Of a stretch of DNA of 64,000 bases, positions 54,692 to 63,365 are shown piece by piece; within the stretch, counting starts at the first letter, position 1; each line of letters begins with the position of its first letter. The notes below the pieces were generated by a model. The model had not been told where the DNA came from, did not search any database, and was given only the letters and a program-made list of their open reading frames with translations. Source of the stretch: Enterococcus mundtii (lineage in GTDB: Bacteria > Bacillota > Bacilli > Lactobacillales > Enterococcaceae); NCBI RefSeq assembly GCF_002813755.1, contig NZ_CP018061.1:3293453-3357452 (forward strand), read 5' to 3'. Position numbers and translations under genes: made by a program.

Positions 54692-55744
54692 ATGGAAACT
54701 TCACAAAAAATATCACCGAAAATTTTTCTGAATAAAGTCCTCGCTGGTACAGCAACAGGAATCATTATTGGATTGATTCCTAATGCAGTATTAGGTGCCA
54801 TTTTAAAATATTTTAGTGCGTATCCCTTTGCGGTAACGATCGCACAGTTAGCAGTTATTTTTCAATTAGCAACACCTTTGATCATTGGTGGTTTGATTGC
54901 CTTACAATTTGGATTTGATCCGATGAGAATGATGGTTGTAGCCGGAGCTTCTTTTGTTGGTTCTGGTGTAGTCAAATTCACACCTGATTTGGGTGAAACG
55001 GGTGTTTACGTTGGTGCTGGTACAGGCGATATTATTAATACGATGCTGACAGCATCGATTGCTGTCGGGCTGATTTTACTGATTGGAAATAGTTTTGGGT
55101 CAGTGTCGATTGTGTTAACACCGATTGTTGTAGGTGTAGGTGCAGGTTTACTTGGTTTTTATTTATTCCCTTTTGTAACAGCAATTACTTCTGCAATTGG
55201 ATCATTGATTAATAACTTCACTACCTTACAACCGCTGTTAATGTCTATCTTGATTGGTTGTTCCTTTGCCTTTTTGATTATCTCTCCTATTTCAACAGTA
55301 GCAATCGGAATGGCAATCCAACTAGATGGTGTTTCTGCTGGTGCGGCTGCGATGGGCGTAGCTGCAACCACTTTTGTTTTAGTAGTGAACTCTTGGAAGG
55401 TTAATAAGTCAGGTGTGACAATTGCGATTGCTTTAGGCGCTATGAAGATGATGATGCCTAATCTATTTAGAAAACCTGTGATTCTTATTCCTTGTTTAGT
55501 TAGTGCAGTGATTACAGCTATTCCTGTCGCTCTATTTTCTATTTCAGGTACGCCTGCTTCTGCTGGTTTCGGCGTGGTCGGACTTGTTGGTCCGTTGGCT
55601 TCTTTAGATGCAGGGCTAAATGGCTTTCTTGTTGTTCTTTGTTGGTTAGTCATCCCTGTTTTTGCGGCACTAATTACTCAATTTTTATGCGAGAAAGTAT
55701 TTAAACTGTATGATCGAGAAGAAGTCTTCAAATTTTTAGGCTAG
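54692..55744 (+). CDS. PTS_EIIC_2-family membrane protein
   Basis: 350 aa, about nine hydrophobic helices, of the PTS_EIIC_2 class that lacks fused IIA/IIB domains. LAGTATGIIIGLIPNAVLGAIL and the GFGVVGLVGPLASLDAGLNG loop are characteristic. The ligand is unknown; with panE next to it, a pantothenate-related compound is a reasonable guess only. Confidence 0.8.
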   Translation: METSQKISPKIFLNKVLAGTATGIIIGLIPNAVLGAILKYFSAYPFAVTIAQLAVIFQLATPLIIGGLIALQFGFDPMRMMVVAGASFVGSGVVKFTPDLGETGVYVGAGTGDIINTMLTASIAVGLILLIGNSFGSVSIVLTPIVVGVGAGLLGFYLFPFVTAITSAIGSLINNFTTLQPLLMSILIGCSFAFLIISPISTVAIGMAIQLDGVSAGAAAMGVAATTFVLVVNSWKVNKSGVTIAIALGAMKMMMPNLFRKPVILIPCLVSAVITAIPVALFSISGTPASAGFGVVGLVGPLASLDAGLNGFLVVLCWLVIPVFAALITQFLCEKVFKLYDREEVFKFLG

Positions 55745-55778
55745 TAGATTTTACTAAGAAATTTTCAATCAATGGATG

Positions 55779-55818
55779 CGTAAGTGAGATGTCAACAACA
55801 TCTGACTTACGTTTTTTT
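55779..55818 (+). terminator. terminator of the panE operon
   Basis: CGTAAGT-AGATGT pairs with ACATCT-ACTTACG around a short loop, followed by seven T. Confidence 0.85.
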
Positions 55819-56009
55819 GCCTTTTTGAGTAGGAGATTGATGCTGACAACTGAACTCTTCAGTGCCATTCGATTTTTTAAAATGTAGAAGAAACTCACCT
55901 TTATGTTATTGATTGTTCAAAAGGCAACTAGAATAAAAATATGTGTTAAAATGAGAAAAAATTTGATTGTTGGATGTATCGAATAATCACTAAAAAGTAG
56001 GGGAAGAAA

Positions 56010-56468
56010 ATGATTTTTTTGCAAAAATATGGTTTTTATTTTTTATTATTAGGTGTGATTAGTGATTTATCGACACCGTATATCCTTGGCCTTTTTTATC
56101 CCAAACTGAATCAAATGACTACCGTAATTAGTGTGTTTGGTGACGTAGATAGTCCAGTCAGACGTGCTTTCTTGGTCTGGTCAGTTGTATCTGGACTTTT
56201 TTTTGTTCTTTCGTTGCCTGCGTTGTATCACCTATTTGTTGGAACATCAAAAACACTTGCAATACTTGCTGTTGCAACAGTTGGTTTATATGGGATAGGT
56301 GATTGTATTTTTACTGGGTTATTCAGTATCAATACGAATGAAAGCTCTTGGAATCTATCGACTTGGATCCATAATATAGGTTCTGGGCTAGGCTATGCAG
56401 GCTTTCTACTTTTCCCATTGTTACTTGTTCTGCTTTATCGGGGAGCGTCAATAATTTTGTGTAAATAA
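56010..56468 (+). pseudogene. DUF998-family membrane protein truncated by an IS element
   Basis: 152 aa with four or five hydrophobic helices. FYPKLNQMTTVISVFGDVDSP and the later WIHNIGSGLGYAGFLLFPLLL match DUF998-type proteins, which are usually near 200 aa. The last nine or so codons and the stop lie inside the left end of the IS256-type element (from 56441), so the native C-terminus is gone and no remainder is visible beyond the element. Confidence 0.65.
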
Positions 56469-57755
56469 CTCGTCCTTCTGCAAAATAATGGGTTACTCAG
56501 TAAACATTGAAGCTAATGTATCCGTCACTTGTTGGAAGCCTTTATGGCTTCTATTTAAGAATTTTTGATTGTATGTATCAAAGATGGATACTAGGAAACG
56601 CTCTAGTGATTCTTCATTTTGAAACTGCTCTTTTCTGCGGCTGTATTTCTTGATTTGTTTATTGAAAGATTCGATTAAATTAGTTGAGTAAATGCTTCGG
56701 CGGAAACTCATAAAAAGTCAATAAATCTTGATTTTTTATCAGTGACTGCGTCACTTTAGGATAAGTTTTCTGCCACTTCTCAATCATACTCCCTAAAAAG
56801 GTATTTGCCTCTTCCTTTGAGCTAGCTTGATAAACAGCCTTAAAATCATCACAGATTTCTTTTCGATCTTTGACACATACTTTGTGAGCAATATTACGGG
56901 AAACGTGAACACAGCAATGTTGGTATTTAGCTTTAGGATAAATCTGGTGAATCGTATCTTTCATGCCTTTTAAGCCATCGGTAATAAACAGTAAGACATC
57001 ATGAACCCCTCTGGAGTAAATGTCCTGTAACAACTCATTCCAAACGTAGGTCGATTCAGTCGGAGCAATCGCATAACTTAGTACTTCTTTAGTGCCGTCT
57101 TCTCGTATACCAATGGCAATATAGATTGCTTCTTTGGAGACGGTTTGCCGTTTTAAAGGAATATAAGTAGCATCCATGAAAATAGCGACATACTTATCAT
57201 TTAGAGTTCTAACTTTAAATGCATTTACTTCTTCAGTCAGCACTTTAGTCATGTTGGACATGGTTTGGGGCGTGTAGTGATGCCCATACATTTTCTCAAT
57301 CAAGTCTGCGATTTCCGACATGGTAATACCTTTTCGGAAGAGGTGAATGACGGTCTCCTCTAAGGTATCATTCGTCCGTCTATAAGCAGGAACAGTCTGT
57401 TGCTTGAACTCGCCCGTTGCGGTCGCGCGGAATCTGGAGATGAAGTTCCCCGTACTCGGTCTTGACCGTACGGTCATAGGAGCCGTTACGAGAATTACCC
57501 GTGTTAAAACCAATGCGATCGTACTTTTCGTAATCGAAGAAAGCCGTTAACTCCGTTTTGAGAAGCGTATTGACAGCTTTTTCCAAATGGACACGGAATA
57601 ATTCATTCAAATCGCCTTTGTTCGCTAGAGTCTTTAGAATTTCTGTAGTAAAATCGTTCTTATGGAAGTCCTCTTTTCTGTGAATGTGTTGTGGTAACTC
57701 TATTCTACAGAAGGGACTTCCTTTTTTCTATTTACACAAAATATTTTACACTCTC
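56441..57755 (-). mobile_element. degenerate IS256-family insertion sequence
   Basis: About 1,315 bp. Terminal inverted repeats of about 27 bp match at 22 positions; the inner 14 bases ATTTTGTGTAAATA (56454-56467) are perfectly mirrored at 57729-57742. The flanking 8 bases (CTTTATCG left, TTAAGAAG right) are not direct repeats, so no target duplication remains. The single transposase gene is broken by two frameshifts. Confidence 0.85.
56493..57610 (-). pseudogene. IS256-family transposase, frameshifted
   Basis: Mutator-type transposase spread over three frames: N-terminal part (FFDYEKYDRIGFNTGNSRNGSYD, split for length: FDYEKYDRIGFN then SRNGSYDRT), central part from about 57405 with two catalytic Asp (IFMDATYIPL and LLFITDGLKG), and the C-terminal part from about 56710 with the catalytic Glu (STNLIESFNKQIK). 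The first break fits one extra base near 57411-57415 (GGGC before GAG); the second lies near 56700-56712. The frame is open upstream of 57610 to about 57666 without a clear ATG. The element cannot move by itself. Confidence 0.85.
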
Positions 57756-57815
57756 TTAAGAAGAAGCGTAACATAATATGTGTAATAAATATTTCACAGA
57801 AAGAAAGAGAAAATT

Positions 57816-58064
57816 ATGCATTGGTTATGGGTATTAATCGTAGGAGCTATTATCGGTTTGATTGCCGGAGCAATTACAAATAAAGGTGGATCAATGGGAT
57901 GGATAGCTAACATCGTTGCAGGTTTAGTTGGTTCAGCAATTGGACAAGCATTATTAGGTAGCTGGGGTCCTCAATTAGCAGGAATGGCTTTGATTCCTTC
58001 TATCATTGGTGCGATCATCGTTGTTGCTGTAGTATCATTTTGCTTGGGACGTTCAAGAGGTTAA
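57816..58064 (+). CDS. GlsB/YeaQ/YmgE-family stress membrane protein
   Basis: 82 aa, three hydrophobic Gly-rich helices: WVLIVGAIIGLIAGAI, WIANIVAGLVGSAIGQALL and IIGAIIVVAVVSFCLG. The LVGSAIGQALLG motif is characteristic of this transglycosylase-associated family, which is linked to envelope stress in enterococci. AGAAAGAG before ATG. Confidence 0.88.
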   Translation: MHWLWVLIVGAIIGLIAGAITNKGGSMGWIANIVAGLVGSAIGQALLGSWGPQLAGMALIPSIIGAIIVVAVVSFCLGRSRG

Positions 58065-58098
58065 TCGTCAATATATCAGCAATTTTACCTATTATCTT

Positions 58099-58130
58099 AA
58101 GGAGCAGCTTTTCGCTGCTTCTTTTTTTGT
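58099..58130 (+). terminator. terminator after the GlsB-like gene
   Basis: GAGCAGC/GCTGCTTC hairpin with a 5-base loop and a seven-base T tract. Confidence 0.8.
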
Positions 58131-58262
58131 ATAGATAAACTGCTTCTATCACTGATCATCGATGTTGTCTAACTGATGTCGCCGAATGCAAGCATTACCT
58201 TTGTCAGATTAAAAAATACTCGTTACACTTAATATAGAACGACGAAAGAAAGGATGATCTCA

Positions 58263-58667
58263 ATGAAAAAAATGTACGAAACAGCAATGATCAATCGTGG
58301 AGGCCGTGATGGCGAGGTTGAGGCACCAAACGGAAGTATGCACATGAAGATCGACCGCCCAGGAATCCATAGTGAAGGGACAAATCCGGAACAACTTTTT
58401 GCGGCTGGATACGCATCTTGCTTCAACGGCGCGGTTCAACACATGCTGGAAGAAAATAATCTTGAGTCTGATTCTGAAGTCAAAGCACGGGTATCTTTAT
58501 TTCAATTAGAAGATGGGGGCTACCAAATCGGGGTTGTTTTAGAAGTTTCTTTGCCAGGACTTGAGAAGGACCAAGCAGAGAAAATCGCAGAAGAAGCCCA
58601 CGCATTTTGCCCATACTCTAAAGCAACAAGAGGCAATATTGATGTGGAAGTGACTATAGTAGAATAA
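58263..58667 (+). CDS. OsmC/Ohr-family organic hydroperoxide reductase
   Basis: 134 aa. Both redox cysteines are present, in AAGYASCFNGAVQHM near residue 55 and AHAFCPYSKATRGN near 118; the catalytic Arg is expected near the N-terminus (NRGGRDG). Reduces organic hydroperoxides using lipoyl or thiol donors. I use ATG 58263; the ATG nine bases earlier lies within the AAAGGA ribosome site. Confidence 0.88.
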   Translation: MKKMYETAMINRGGRDGEVEAPNGSMHMKIDRPGIHSEGTNPEQLFAAGYASCFNGAVQHMLEENNLESDSEVKARVSLFQLEDGGYQIGVVLEVSLPGLEKDQAEKIAEEAHAFCPYSKATRGNIDVEVTIVE

Positions 58668-58799
58668 GGGATTCTTAATGTTACTATAAATGAGATTATG
58701 AAAGATCCTATAAAGAAACGCTAGTAAAAGAAACATGTAGTTACGGTAATTAATTGCGGTATATGTACGATTGATCGAATAGAACAAGGAGGCAAAAAA

Positions 58800-59843
58800 A
58801 TGACACAGCGGGTAGCAATAATGATTTTAGTGTTGCTGGTCATTGGCCTCCTTGTTTACTATGTCCTAAAGTTTAAGCATTGGAAGCAGCAACGGATACA
58901 TCAGGATATTGAAAAAAAGTTAAAACGGTATCCTATTGTTCAAGCAGCTTGGGAAAAGGCTGAAGCAAAACAATATAACATTCCTGGATTAACAGAAACA
59001 AGAATGGTGGTGCCGGAAACCGGCGAAAATGAGGTTTGTCAATGGATGACGCCGCAAGGGTTGGCTTTTTCTCAAGATTTTGTGTTTATTTCTGCCTACT
59101 GCTATGACCATCAGCATCATTCTATTATTCATGTACTGGATAGAGAAACAGGACAGCCGATCAAACTGCTGATTTTACCTAAACGGCCACATGTAGGGGG
59201 CTTAGTATATGATACAAAACGGGAACTTTTATGGTTGACAATCACAGGATCTGCTACTGGACGAGTAGCCGCTTTACGTTTGATCGATATCTTAGCAGAT
59301 ACATCTGAAGAGACGGGACAGCCAATCGCTTATTGGCTGACAACTGATCTCTCAGAGATTCCACAAGCATCGTATTTGACTCAAAACAATGATCAACTGG
59401 TATCTGGCAACTTCACACTAAAAGGTGAAGGACAGTTGACTTTCTATCTATTGCCGACGATAGCTGAAATGAAAACAGCAATTCGCCGCAAAGACAAAAT
59501 CCAACCAACCGTGACAATGAGCAGAAAAACATCTGATAAGATTCAAGGTGTGGCTTTTTATGGCCATTATCTCTTAGCCAGTCGTTCTTATGGTCCTTAT
59601 ACCTCGGAACTCTTAGTGTCCGAGCGGGACTCTCCTAGCCGGATCCTAAAACGAATCAAATTTCCACCGTATTTGGAACAAATCGTTGTTGTAGAAGATC
59701 GTCTAGCAGTATTGTTTGAAAGTGGCGCCGCAGCGTATCGCGAGAAAGCCAATCCTGTGTTAGCCAATGTTTTATTACTAGACTTAGCAACGTTGCTTCA
59801 TGCAAATAAGCGTCCCAAAAAGATTGCTGCAACTAAAAAATAG
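58800..59843 (+). CDS. membrane-anchored protein with propeller-like extracellular domain
   Basis: 347 aa. One N-terminal membrane helix (VAIMILVLLVIGLLVYYVL) then a basic stretch and a large beta-rich domain with repeated blades (MTPQGLAFSQDFVFIS, HVGGLVYDTKRELLWLTI, IQGVAFYGHYLLASRS). This resembles YncE/SMP-30-like propellers in enterococci. Function unknown; AAGGAGG before ATG. An orphan HsdS fragment begins 14 bases after it. Confidence 0.65.
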   Translation: MTQRVAIMILVLLVIGLLVYYVLKFKHWKQQRIHQDIEKKLKRYPIVQAAWEKAEAKQYNIPGLTETRMVVPETGENEVCQWMTPQGLAFSQDFVFISAYCYDHQHHSIIHVLDRETGQPIKLLILPKRPHVGGLVYDTKRELLWLTITGSATGRVAALRLIDILADTSEETGQPIAYWLTTDLSEIPQASYLTQNNDQLVSGNFTLKGEGQLTFYLLPTIAEMKTAIRRKDKIQPTVTMSRKTSDKIQGVAFYGHYLLASRSYGPYTSELLVSERDSPSRILKRIKFPPYLEQIVVVEDRLAVLFESGAAAYREKANPVLANVLLLDLATLLHANKRPKKIAATKK

Positions 59844-59857
59844 TCGGACAACTCAAG

Positions 59858-60421
59858 ATGATCACTGTTGTTCATAAAGAACGACAAGAAAAATCATCTA
59901 GCGATGTTCAACTATGGGTTTATTTAGGAAGTATTTCTACTAAGATTCAATATGGCTATACAGATTCGGCGAAAAAACAAGGCAATGTTAAGTTTTTAAG
60001 AATCACAGATATACAAGAGGGACGTGTAAATTGGTCCAGTGTGCCTTACTGTGATATTAGTAATTCTAAACTAGTTGATTTAAGATTGGAAGAAAATGAC
60101 ATTTTGATAGCAAGGACAGGAGGAACTATGGGAAAAAGTTTCTTGGTTAAGGAAATAAGTGAGGAATCTGTTTTTGCTTCTTACTTGATTCGAATTAGGT
60201 TAGTTGAGAAATTATTATCAGAATACGTAGACTGCTTCTTAGACTCGCCATTATATTGGAAGTTATTAGAAAAAATTTCTTACGGAACTGGGCAACCAAA
60301 TGTAAATGGTACAAATTTATCTAAACTACTTATACCATTACCACCTTTAGAAGAACAACAACGCATGACTACTAAAATAGAAATGATAAGAAGATCTATT
60401 CGTAGAATCAATTTTGAGTAA
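59858..60421 (+). CDS. orphan type I restriction specificity (HsdS) fragment
   Basis: 187 aa, about one target-recognition half. VKFLRITDIQEGRVNW, ILIARTGGTMGKSFLV and IPLPPLEEQQRMTTKIE are classical HsdS motifs. A full HsdS has two such halves (about 400 aa). No hsdM or hsdR lies nearby and no ribosome site precedes the ATG, so this is either a remnant or a half-subunit that could be recombined into another hsdS. Its terminator is intact. Confidence 0.78.
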   Translation: MITVVHKERQEKSSSDVQLWVYLGSISTKIQYGYTDSAKKQGNVKFLRITDIQEGRVNWSSVPYCDISNSKLVDLRLEENDILIARTGGTMGKSFLVKEISEESVFASYLIRIRLVEKLLSEYVDCFLDSPLYWKLLEKISYGTGQPNVNGTNLSKLLIPLPPLEEQQRMTTKIEMIRRSIRRINFE

Positions 60422-60429
60422 ATATAACG

Positions 60430-60466
60430 GACCTAGCATCCATTTTATACCAGATGATGCTAGGTC
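60430..60466 (+). terminator. terminator after the HsdS fragment
   Basis: Perfect 11-bp stem GACCTAGCATC/GATGCTAGGTC (60430-60440 and 60456-60466) followed by T-rich sequence. Confidence 0.75.
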
Positions 60467-60885
60467 TATTATTTATATTTTATGGAATTTAATTGATTTG
60501 TTCTAGTGTTTTAATATTATTACGACAGTAAAAAAATAGTTTGATTCTTCTAACATGAATGACCATCTAGAAGTGGAAATGTATAAAAGATTTATTTTAT
60601 GAAGTTTTCCTAATATCATTCACTCATGATAGGCAGCTCCGTATCATAAATGAAATAATGATCGATATCACGAATGACTGTCAATAAATGACGGTCTTTT
60701 TTTAATGTTATTTTAACGATTATGAAACCAAAACGACGTTTTATGATATGTTCTATTTTTCAATTGATTATTATATTAAAATGGAAATATATCGAAGGTG
60801 TAAAGTTAATTTTATCAGTTATTTTATTTGATCAAAGAGCTCATTTTTTTATGAAATAATAAAAATCGTTTTAATCGTTTTAAAT
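60467..60885. other. AT-rich intergenic region before the LXG module
   Basis: About 420 bases, strongly AT-rich, no supported gene. It should contain the promoter of the type VII effector module; I do not see a confident -35/-10 pair. Confidence 0.4.
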
Positions 60886-61020
60886 ATGAAAATAATTCAG
60901 AAAAAATTCGTATTTAGTTTAAGAAGGACAGTATCTAAAGAGCAAAGCTATCGTTTAGGAAAAAGAATGTTGCAAGAAATCAACCATCAAATATCTAAGA
61001 AGGTGAATGAATGTCAATAG
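60886..61020 (+). CDS. possible small ORF at the head of the LXG module
   Basis: 44 codons (MKIIQKKFVFSLRRTVSKEQ onward) with a stop overlapping the start of the next gene. No ribosome site is visible, so it may be the tail of a decayed gene. Small partner proteins often head LXG operons, which is the only reason to list it. Confidence 0.3.
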   Translation: MKIIQKKFVFSLRRTVSKEQSYRLGKRMLQEINHQISKKVNECQ

Positions 61021-61367
61021 ACAATGAAATGATCTATGAGAATCAAAAAGAAATTTGGAAAGTGGAACAGCAACAAGACGAATTAGCAAATGGGAAACGT
61101 AGGTTAGAAAACCAGCTCCTTCAATTAGAAAAAGAACTTCAAAGAGGTTTTCGCCAATTATCTGAATTGAATCATGAAGATATCCAACAAGGTATGACCA
61201 ATGCAATTTGGATGCAGAAGGAGTATGAAGCAAAGCAACAAACATTTCAACAACAATTTCATCAGGCACATGAAGAACTTGATTTTTCGTACAGGAAAAC
61301 TTTACAAGGATTAGAAGTAGAAAGAGAAGAGTTGTTTGCAGAAAGGAGAACATTTGAGTGGGATTAG
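61011..61367 (+). CDS. DUF3958-like coiled-coil partner of an LXG effector
   Basis: 118 aa, almost wholly helical and Gln/Glu/Lys-rich, with hydrophobic heptads over most of the length and no membrane segment. Size, helical character and position directly ahead of an LXG gene match the DUF3958 (Lap-type) chaperones that help target LXG toxins to the type VII secretion system. AAGGTGA precedes ATG. It overlaps the LXG start by ten bases. Confidence 0.68.
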   Translation: MSIDNEMIYENQKEIWKVEQQQDELANGKRRLENQLLQLEKELQRGFRQLSELNHEDIQQGMTNAIWMQKEYEAKQQTFQQQFHQAHEELDFSYRKTLQGLEVEREELFAERRTFEWD

Positions 61368-61912
61368 TTTATGTGAGTGGGGAATCATCAGAATTTATGT
61401 CAGCGTTAAAGAAGAACTTAGCCAGTAGTAAAGAAACGATCAATCAACTAAAGAGAGGAAGTCAAAAAGTCGTGTCAGCTGTTAACGGAAACGAATTATC
61501 TGGTGCAGCATATACAGCAGGAAAAGGATTATTTAGTGAATTGATCATTCCGACAATTACACGAACAACGAATGCGATTGAAAAAATTGAACAGGAGCTA
61601 CAAAGGTATAAAGTCGCGGATCAGATTGTAGCAATGGAAGGATACTTGGATGAGAACAAACTGAACCAGCAACTGGCGACGACGCGAGTTATGAAAGCAT
61701 CAGTAGACACGACTTCTGCTTTTGTTCAGTCCCAAGCACAAAGTAATCCGTTCGTCGGCATTCTCGAAACATTGCTAAATGTCCAACGAGATCTAAATCG
61801 TATGTCAGAGAGCTTTCAACAAGATATTGATCAATTACAAAATAAGCTAAAAAATTACATAATTTCAATTCTCAAACTAGTGGATTATTCAGTCATAGTT
61901 TGGATGAATTGA
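61358..61912 (+). CDS. LXG polymorphic toxin, N-terminal part (frameshifted from its C-terminus)
   Basis: Secretion-targeting LXG domain of a type VII toxin: MGLVYVSGESSEFMSALKKN, ELSGAAYTAGKGLFSELIIP and long helices to residue 163. Start is GTG 61358 after AAGGAG. From the A tract at 61849-61854 the frame becomes non-native and stops at 61912. The -1 frame from that tract reads K-K-L-H-N-F-N-S-Q-T-S-G-L-F, the expected LXG continuation, and runs to 62643. The heptamer A_AAA_AAT is in phase, so either a base was lost or ribosomes slip. Whole protein would be about 428 aa. Confidence 0.8.
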   Translation: MGLVYVSGESSEFMSALKKNLASSKETINQLKRGSQKVVSAVNGNELSGAAYTAGKGLFSELIIPTITRTTNAIEKIEQELQRYKVADQIVAMEGYLDENKLNQQLATTRVMKASVDTTSAFVQSQAQSNPFVGILETLLNVQRDLNRMSESFQQDIDQLQNKLKNYIISILKLVDYSVIVWMN

Positions 61913-62643
61913 AACTGGCAATGCAGGGTGTATTAGTGTTAAAGAATACGAGAGTGCGGACAGATGGTTCATATTTGTTACCCGAGGGGATAAATAAAAA
62001 GTGGTTTACTTCTGATCAAATGGATATAGAAAATTATGATGAAGTTATTTCAGTACTTCAAACAACAGGGGGGACTCTGGCTAGTGAGAAAACAGAGAAA
62101 CTATTTATACAAAAAGGAATACAGCATGGTCAAGATGCTTCCGACTATATCTGGAAAAACCGATATTCGTTAGAATTACCAGACGGAAAGATTTTGGGAG
62201 AAGTTCCTGGAGCCACTCTAGCTGCAAGAGAATCGGCTGAGAATGCAATAAAAGGGGTATTTAAATATGGAGGTAAGGTAATAACAGAAGGAGCAGGATT
62301 ATTAATTGGTGTAGGGATAGATATAGTTTCAGGTGATAGTGCTGAAGAGGCTTGGGGAAAAGGAATAATTACAGGATTAGCTAGTGCAGGAGTAGTAAGT
62401 GGTATAAAGCTTAGTACTGGAGCATTAGCTGCAGTTGGACTAATTTCTGCTCCTGTAAATATTGGTATAGTAGGTTCTATAGCTGTAGGTATAGGTGTAG
62501 GTATTGCGAATGATATTTTAAGAGAAAAATTTAAATTTGTTAGAGATTTTGAAGATAGTGTGGGACAAGCAGTAGTATCTGGATGGGGTGATTTCACTGA
62601 AGGGGTGAGTGGTTTTATTGGAGGCCTATTAGATGGAATATAG
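61900..62643 (+). CDS. LXG polymorphic toxin, C-terminal part (glycine-rich membrane toxin)
   Basis: Continuation of the LXG protein in the -1 frame. The first 60 residues finish the LXG domain (LDELKLAMQGVLVLKNT). After a linker with SDYIWKNRYSLELPDGK, residues about 120-247 are hydrophobic and rich in Gly, Ala, Val and Ile, with glycine-zipper spacing (GIVGSIAVGIGVGIA). This resembles TelE-type LXG toxins that form pores in target membranes; no catalytic motif is seen. ATG or TTG near 61900 lacks a ribosome site, so expression depends on the upstream frame. Confidence 0.72.
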   Translation: MDELKLAMQGVLVLKNTRVRTDGSYLLPEGINKKWFTSDQMDIENYDEVISVLQTTGGTLASEKTEKLFIQKGIQHGQDASDYIWKNRYSLELPDGKILGEVPGATLAARESAENAIKGVFKYGGKVITEGAGLLIGVGIDIVSGDSAEEAWGKGIITGLASAGVVSGIKLSTGALAAVGLISAPVNIGIVGSIAVGIGVGIANDILREKFKFVRDFEDSVGQAVVSGWGDFTEGVSGFIGGLLDGI

Positions 62644-63083
62644 CCGTAAATTATTGGTGGGAAAATATATAATATTGCATTTCAAAAAAATAAAATTATT
62701 CGCGGATGGTTGTTATTAGTAACAGAAAACAATGAAGAATTTGTTGTTCGACAGAATTCAAATTTGTTAAGGTTGGGCAACTATCATCTGAAGAGAGAAA
62801 TATATAAATCTAATACTTCTTTAATGAGTTTTTCTGTAGACTGTAAAGAGATAGAGAAAGATTATAAGAAAAAATCGAACAGTAATTACATAGGTAGTGC
62901 GGTTGCTTTAGTATTATATCCAATAATAAGAAAATAGTTCCAGTTGAATGGTTATGGGATAATTCTGATCAATCTTTTAATTTTTCTATAGGTATAAAAA
63001 ATCTATTGTTTTTTTGGCTAACTATAATAGTTTGCTTGTACTTTTGTTCTTTCTTTAGAAAAAGAAATTTTCTTTTAAAATGA
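62633..63083 (+). pseudogene. putative immunity protein A, membrane-associated, with two single-base frame breaks
   Basis: ATG 62633 lies eight bases after GGAGG inside the toxin end, so it is the coupled immunity gene. It reads MEYSRK, then needs one added A near 62648-62650 to continue IIGGKIYNIAFQKNKIIRGW and LLVTENNEEFVVRQN to TAG 62937. One added A near 62931-62934 continues IVPVEWLWDNSDQSF and a final helix (NLLFFWLTIIVCLYF) to 63083. Reconstructed length about 148 aa with two membrane segments. A homolog (A') follows. A relation to DUF443-type immunity proteins is possible but unproven. Confidence 0.6.
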
Positions 63084-63280
63084 TGAATAATGATTTTGAT
63101 GTAAGTTTTTTAGGAAAGATAAATCTGATTAATAATTCTAAATATACAAAAAAAGTATGGACAATAAATAATCTAGTTGGTCTAGCTTTGATTATTTGTT
63201 TTACAATCATTTTTTTGTTTATAATACCTTTTTTTAGTACAAGCAAGATTGCTAAGTTTGTTGAGTTTTTATATAGTTAA
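63080..63280 (+). CDS. small membrane protein B of the immunity array
   Basis: 66 aa, MMNNDFDVSFLGKINLINNS start, with a single membrane helix (GLALIICFTIIFLFIIPFF). The ATGA overlap with the end of gene A indicates coupled translation. Probably a second immunity component or accessory subunit. A similar small protein starts at 63900. Confidence 0.55.
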   Translation: MMNNDFDVSFLGKINLINNSKYTKKVWTINNLVGLALIICFTIIFLFIIPFFSTSKIAKFVEFLYS

Positions 63281-63365
63281 AATTTTTTTGTTCAATGGTA
63301 AAGTTTGGTTCGTTAATAATGATGTGAAATATATAATGTTAGAAAGTGTATCTTGAGTAAATGAT

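Noticed and set aside
56441..57755. Composite transposon carrying the neighbouring accessory genes
   Set aside because: Only one IS copy is present and it lacks target-site duplication, so no composite boundaries can be drawn.
62145..62597. 150-codon minus-strand frame opposite the toxin C-terminus, which could have been an antisense immunity gene
   Set aside because: Pro/Ile-rich antisense of a Gly-rich gene, no ribosome site; the sense frame is clearly the LXG continuation.
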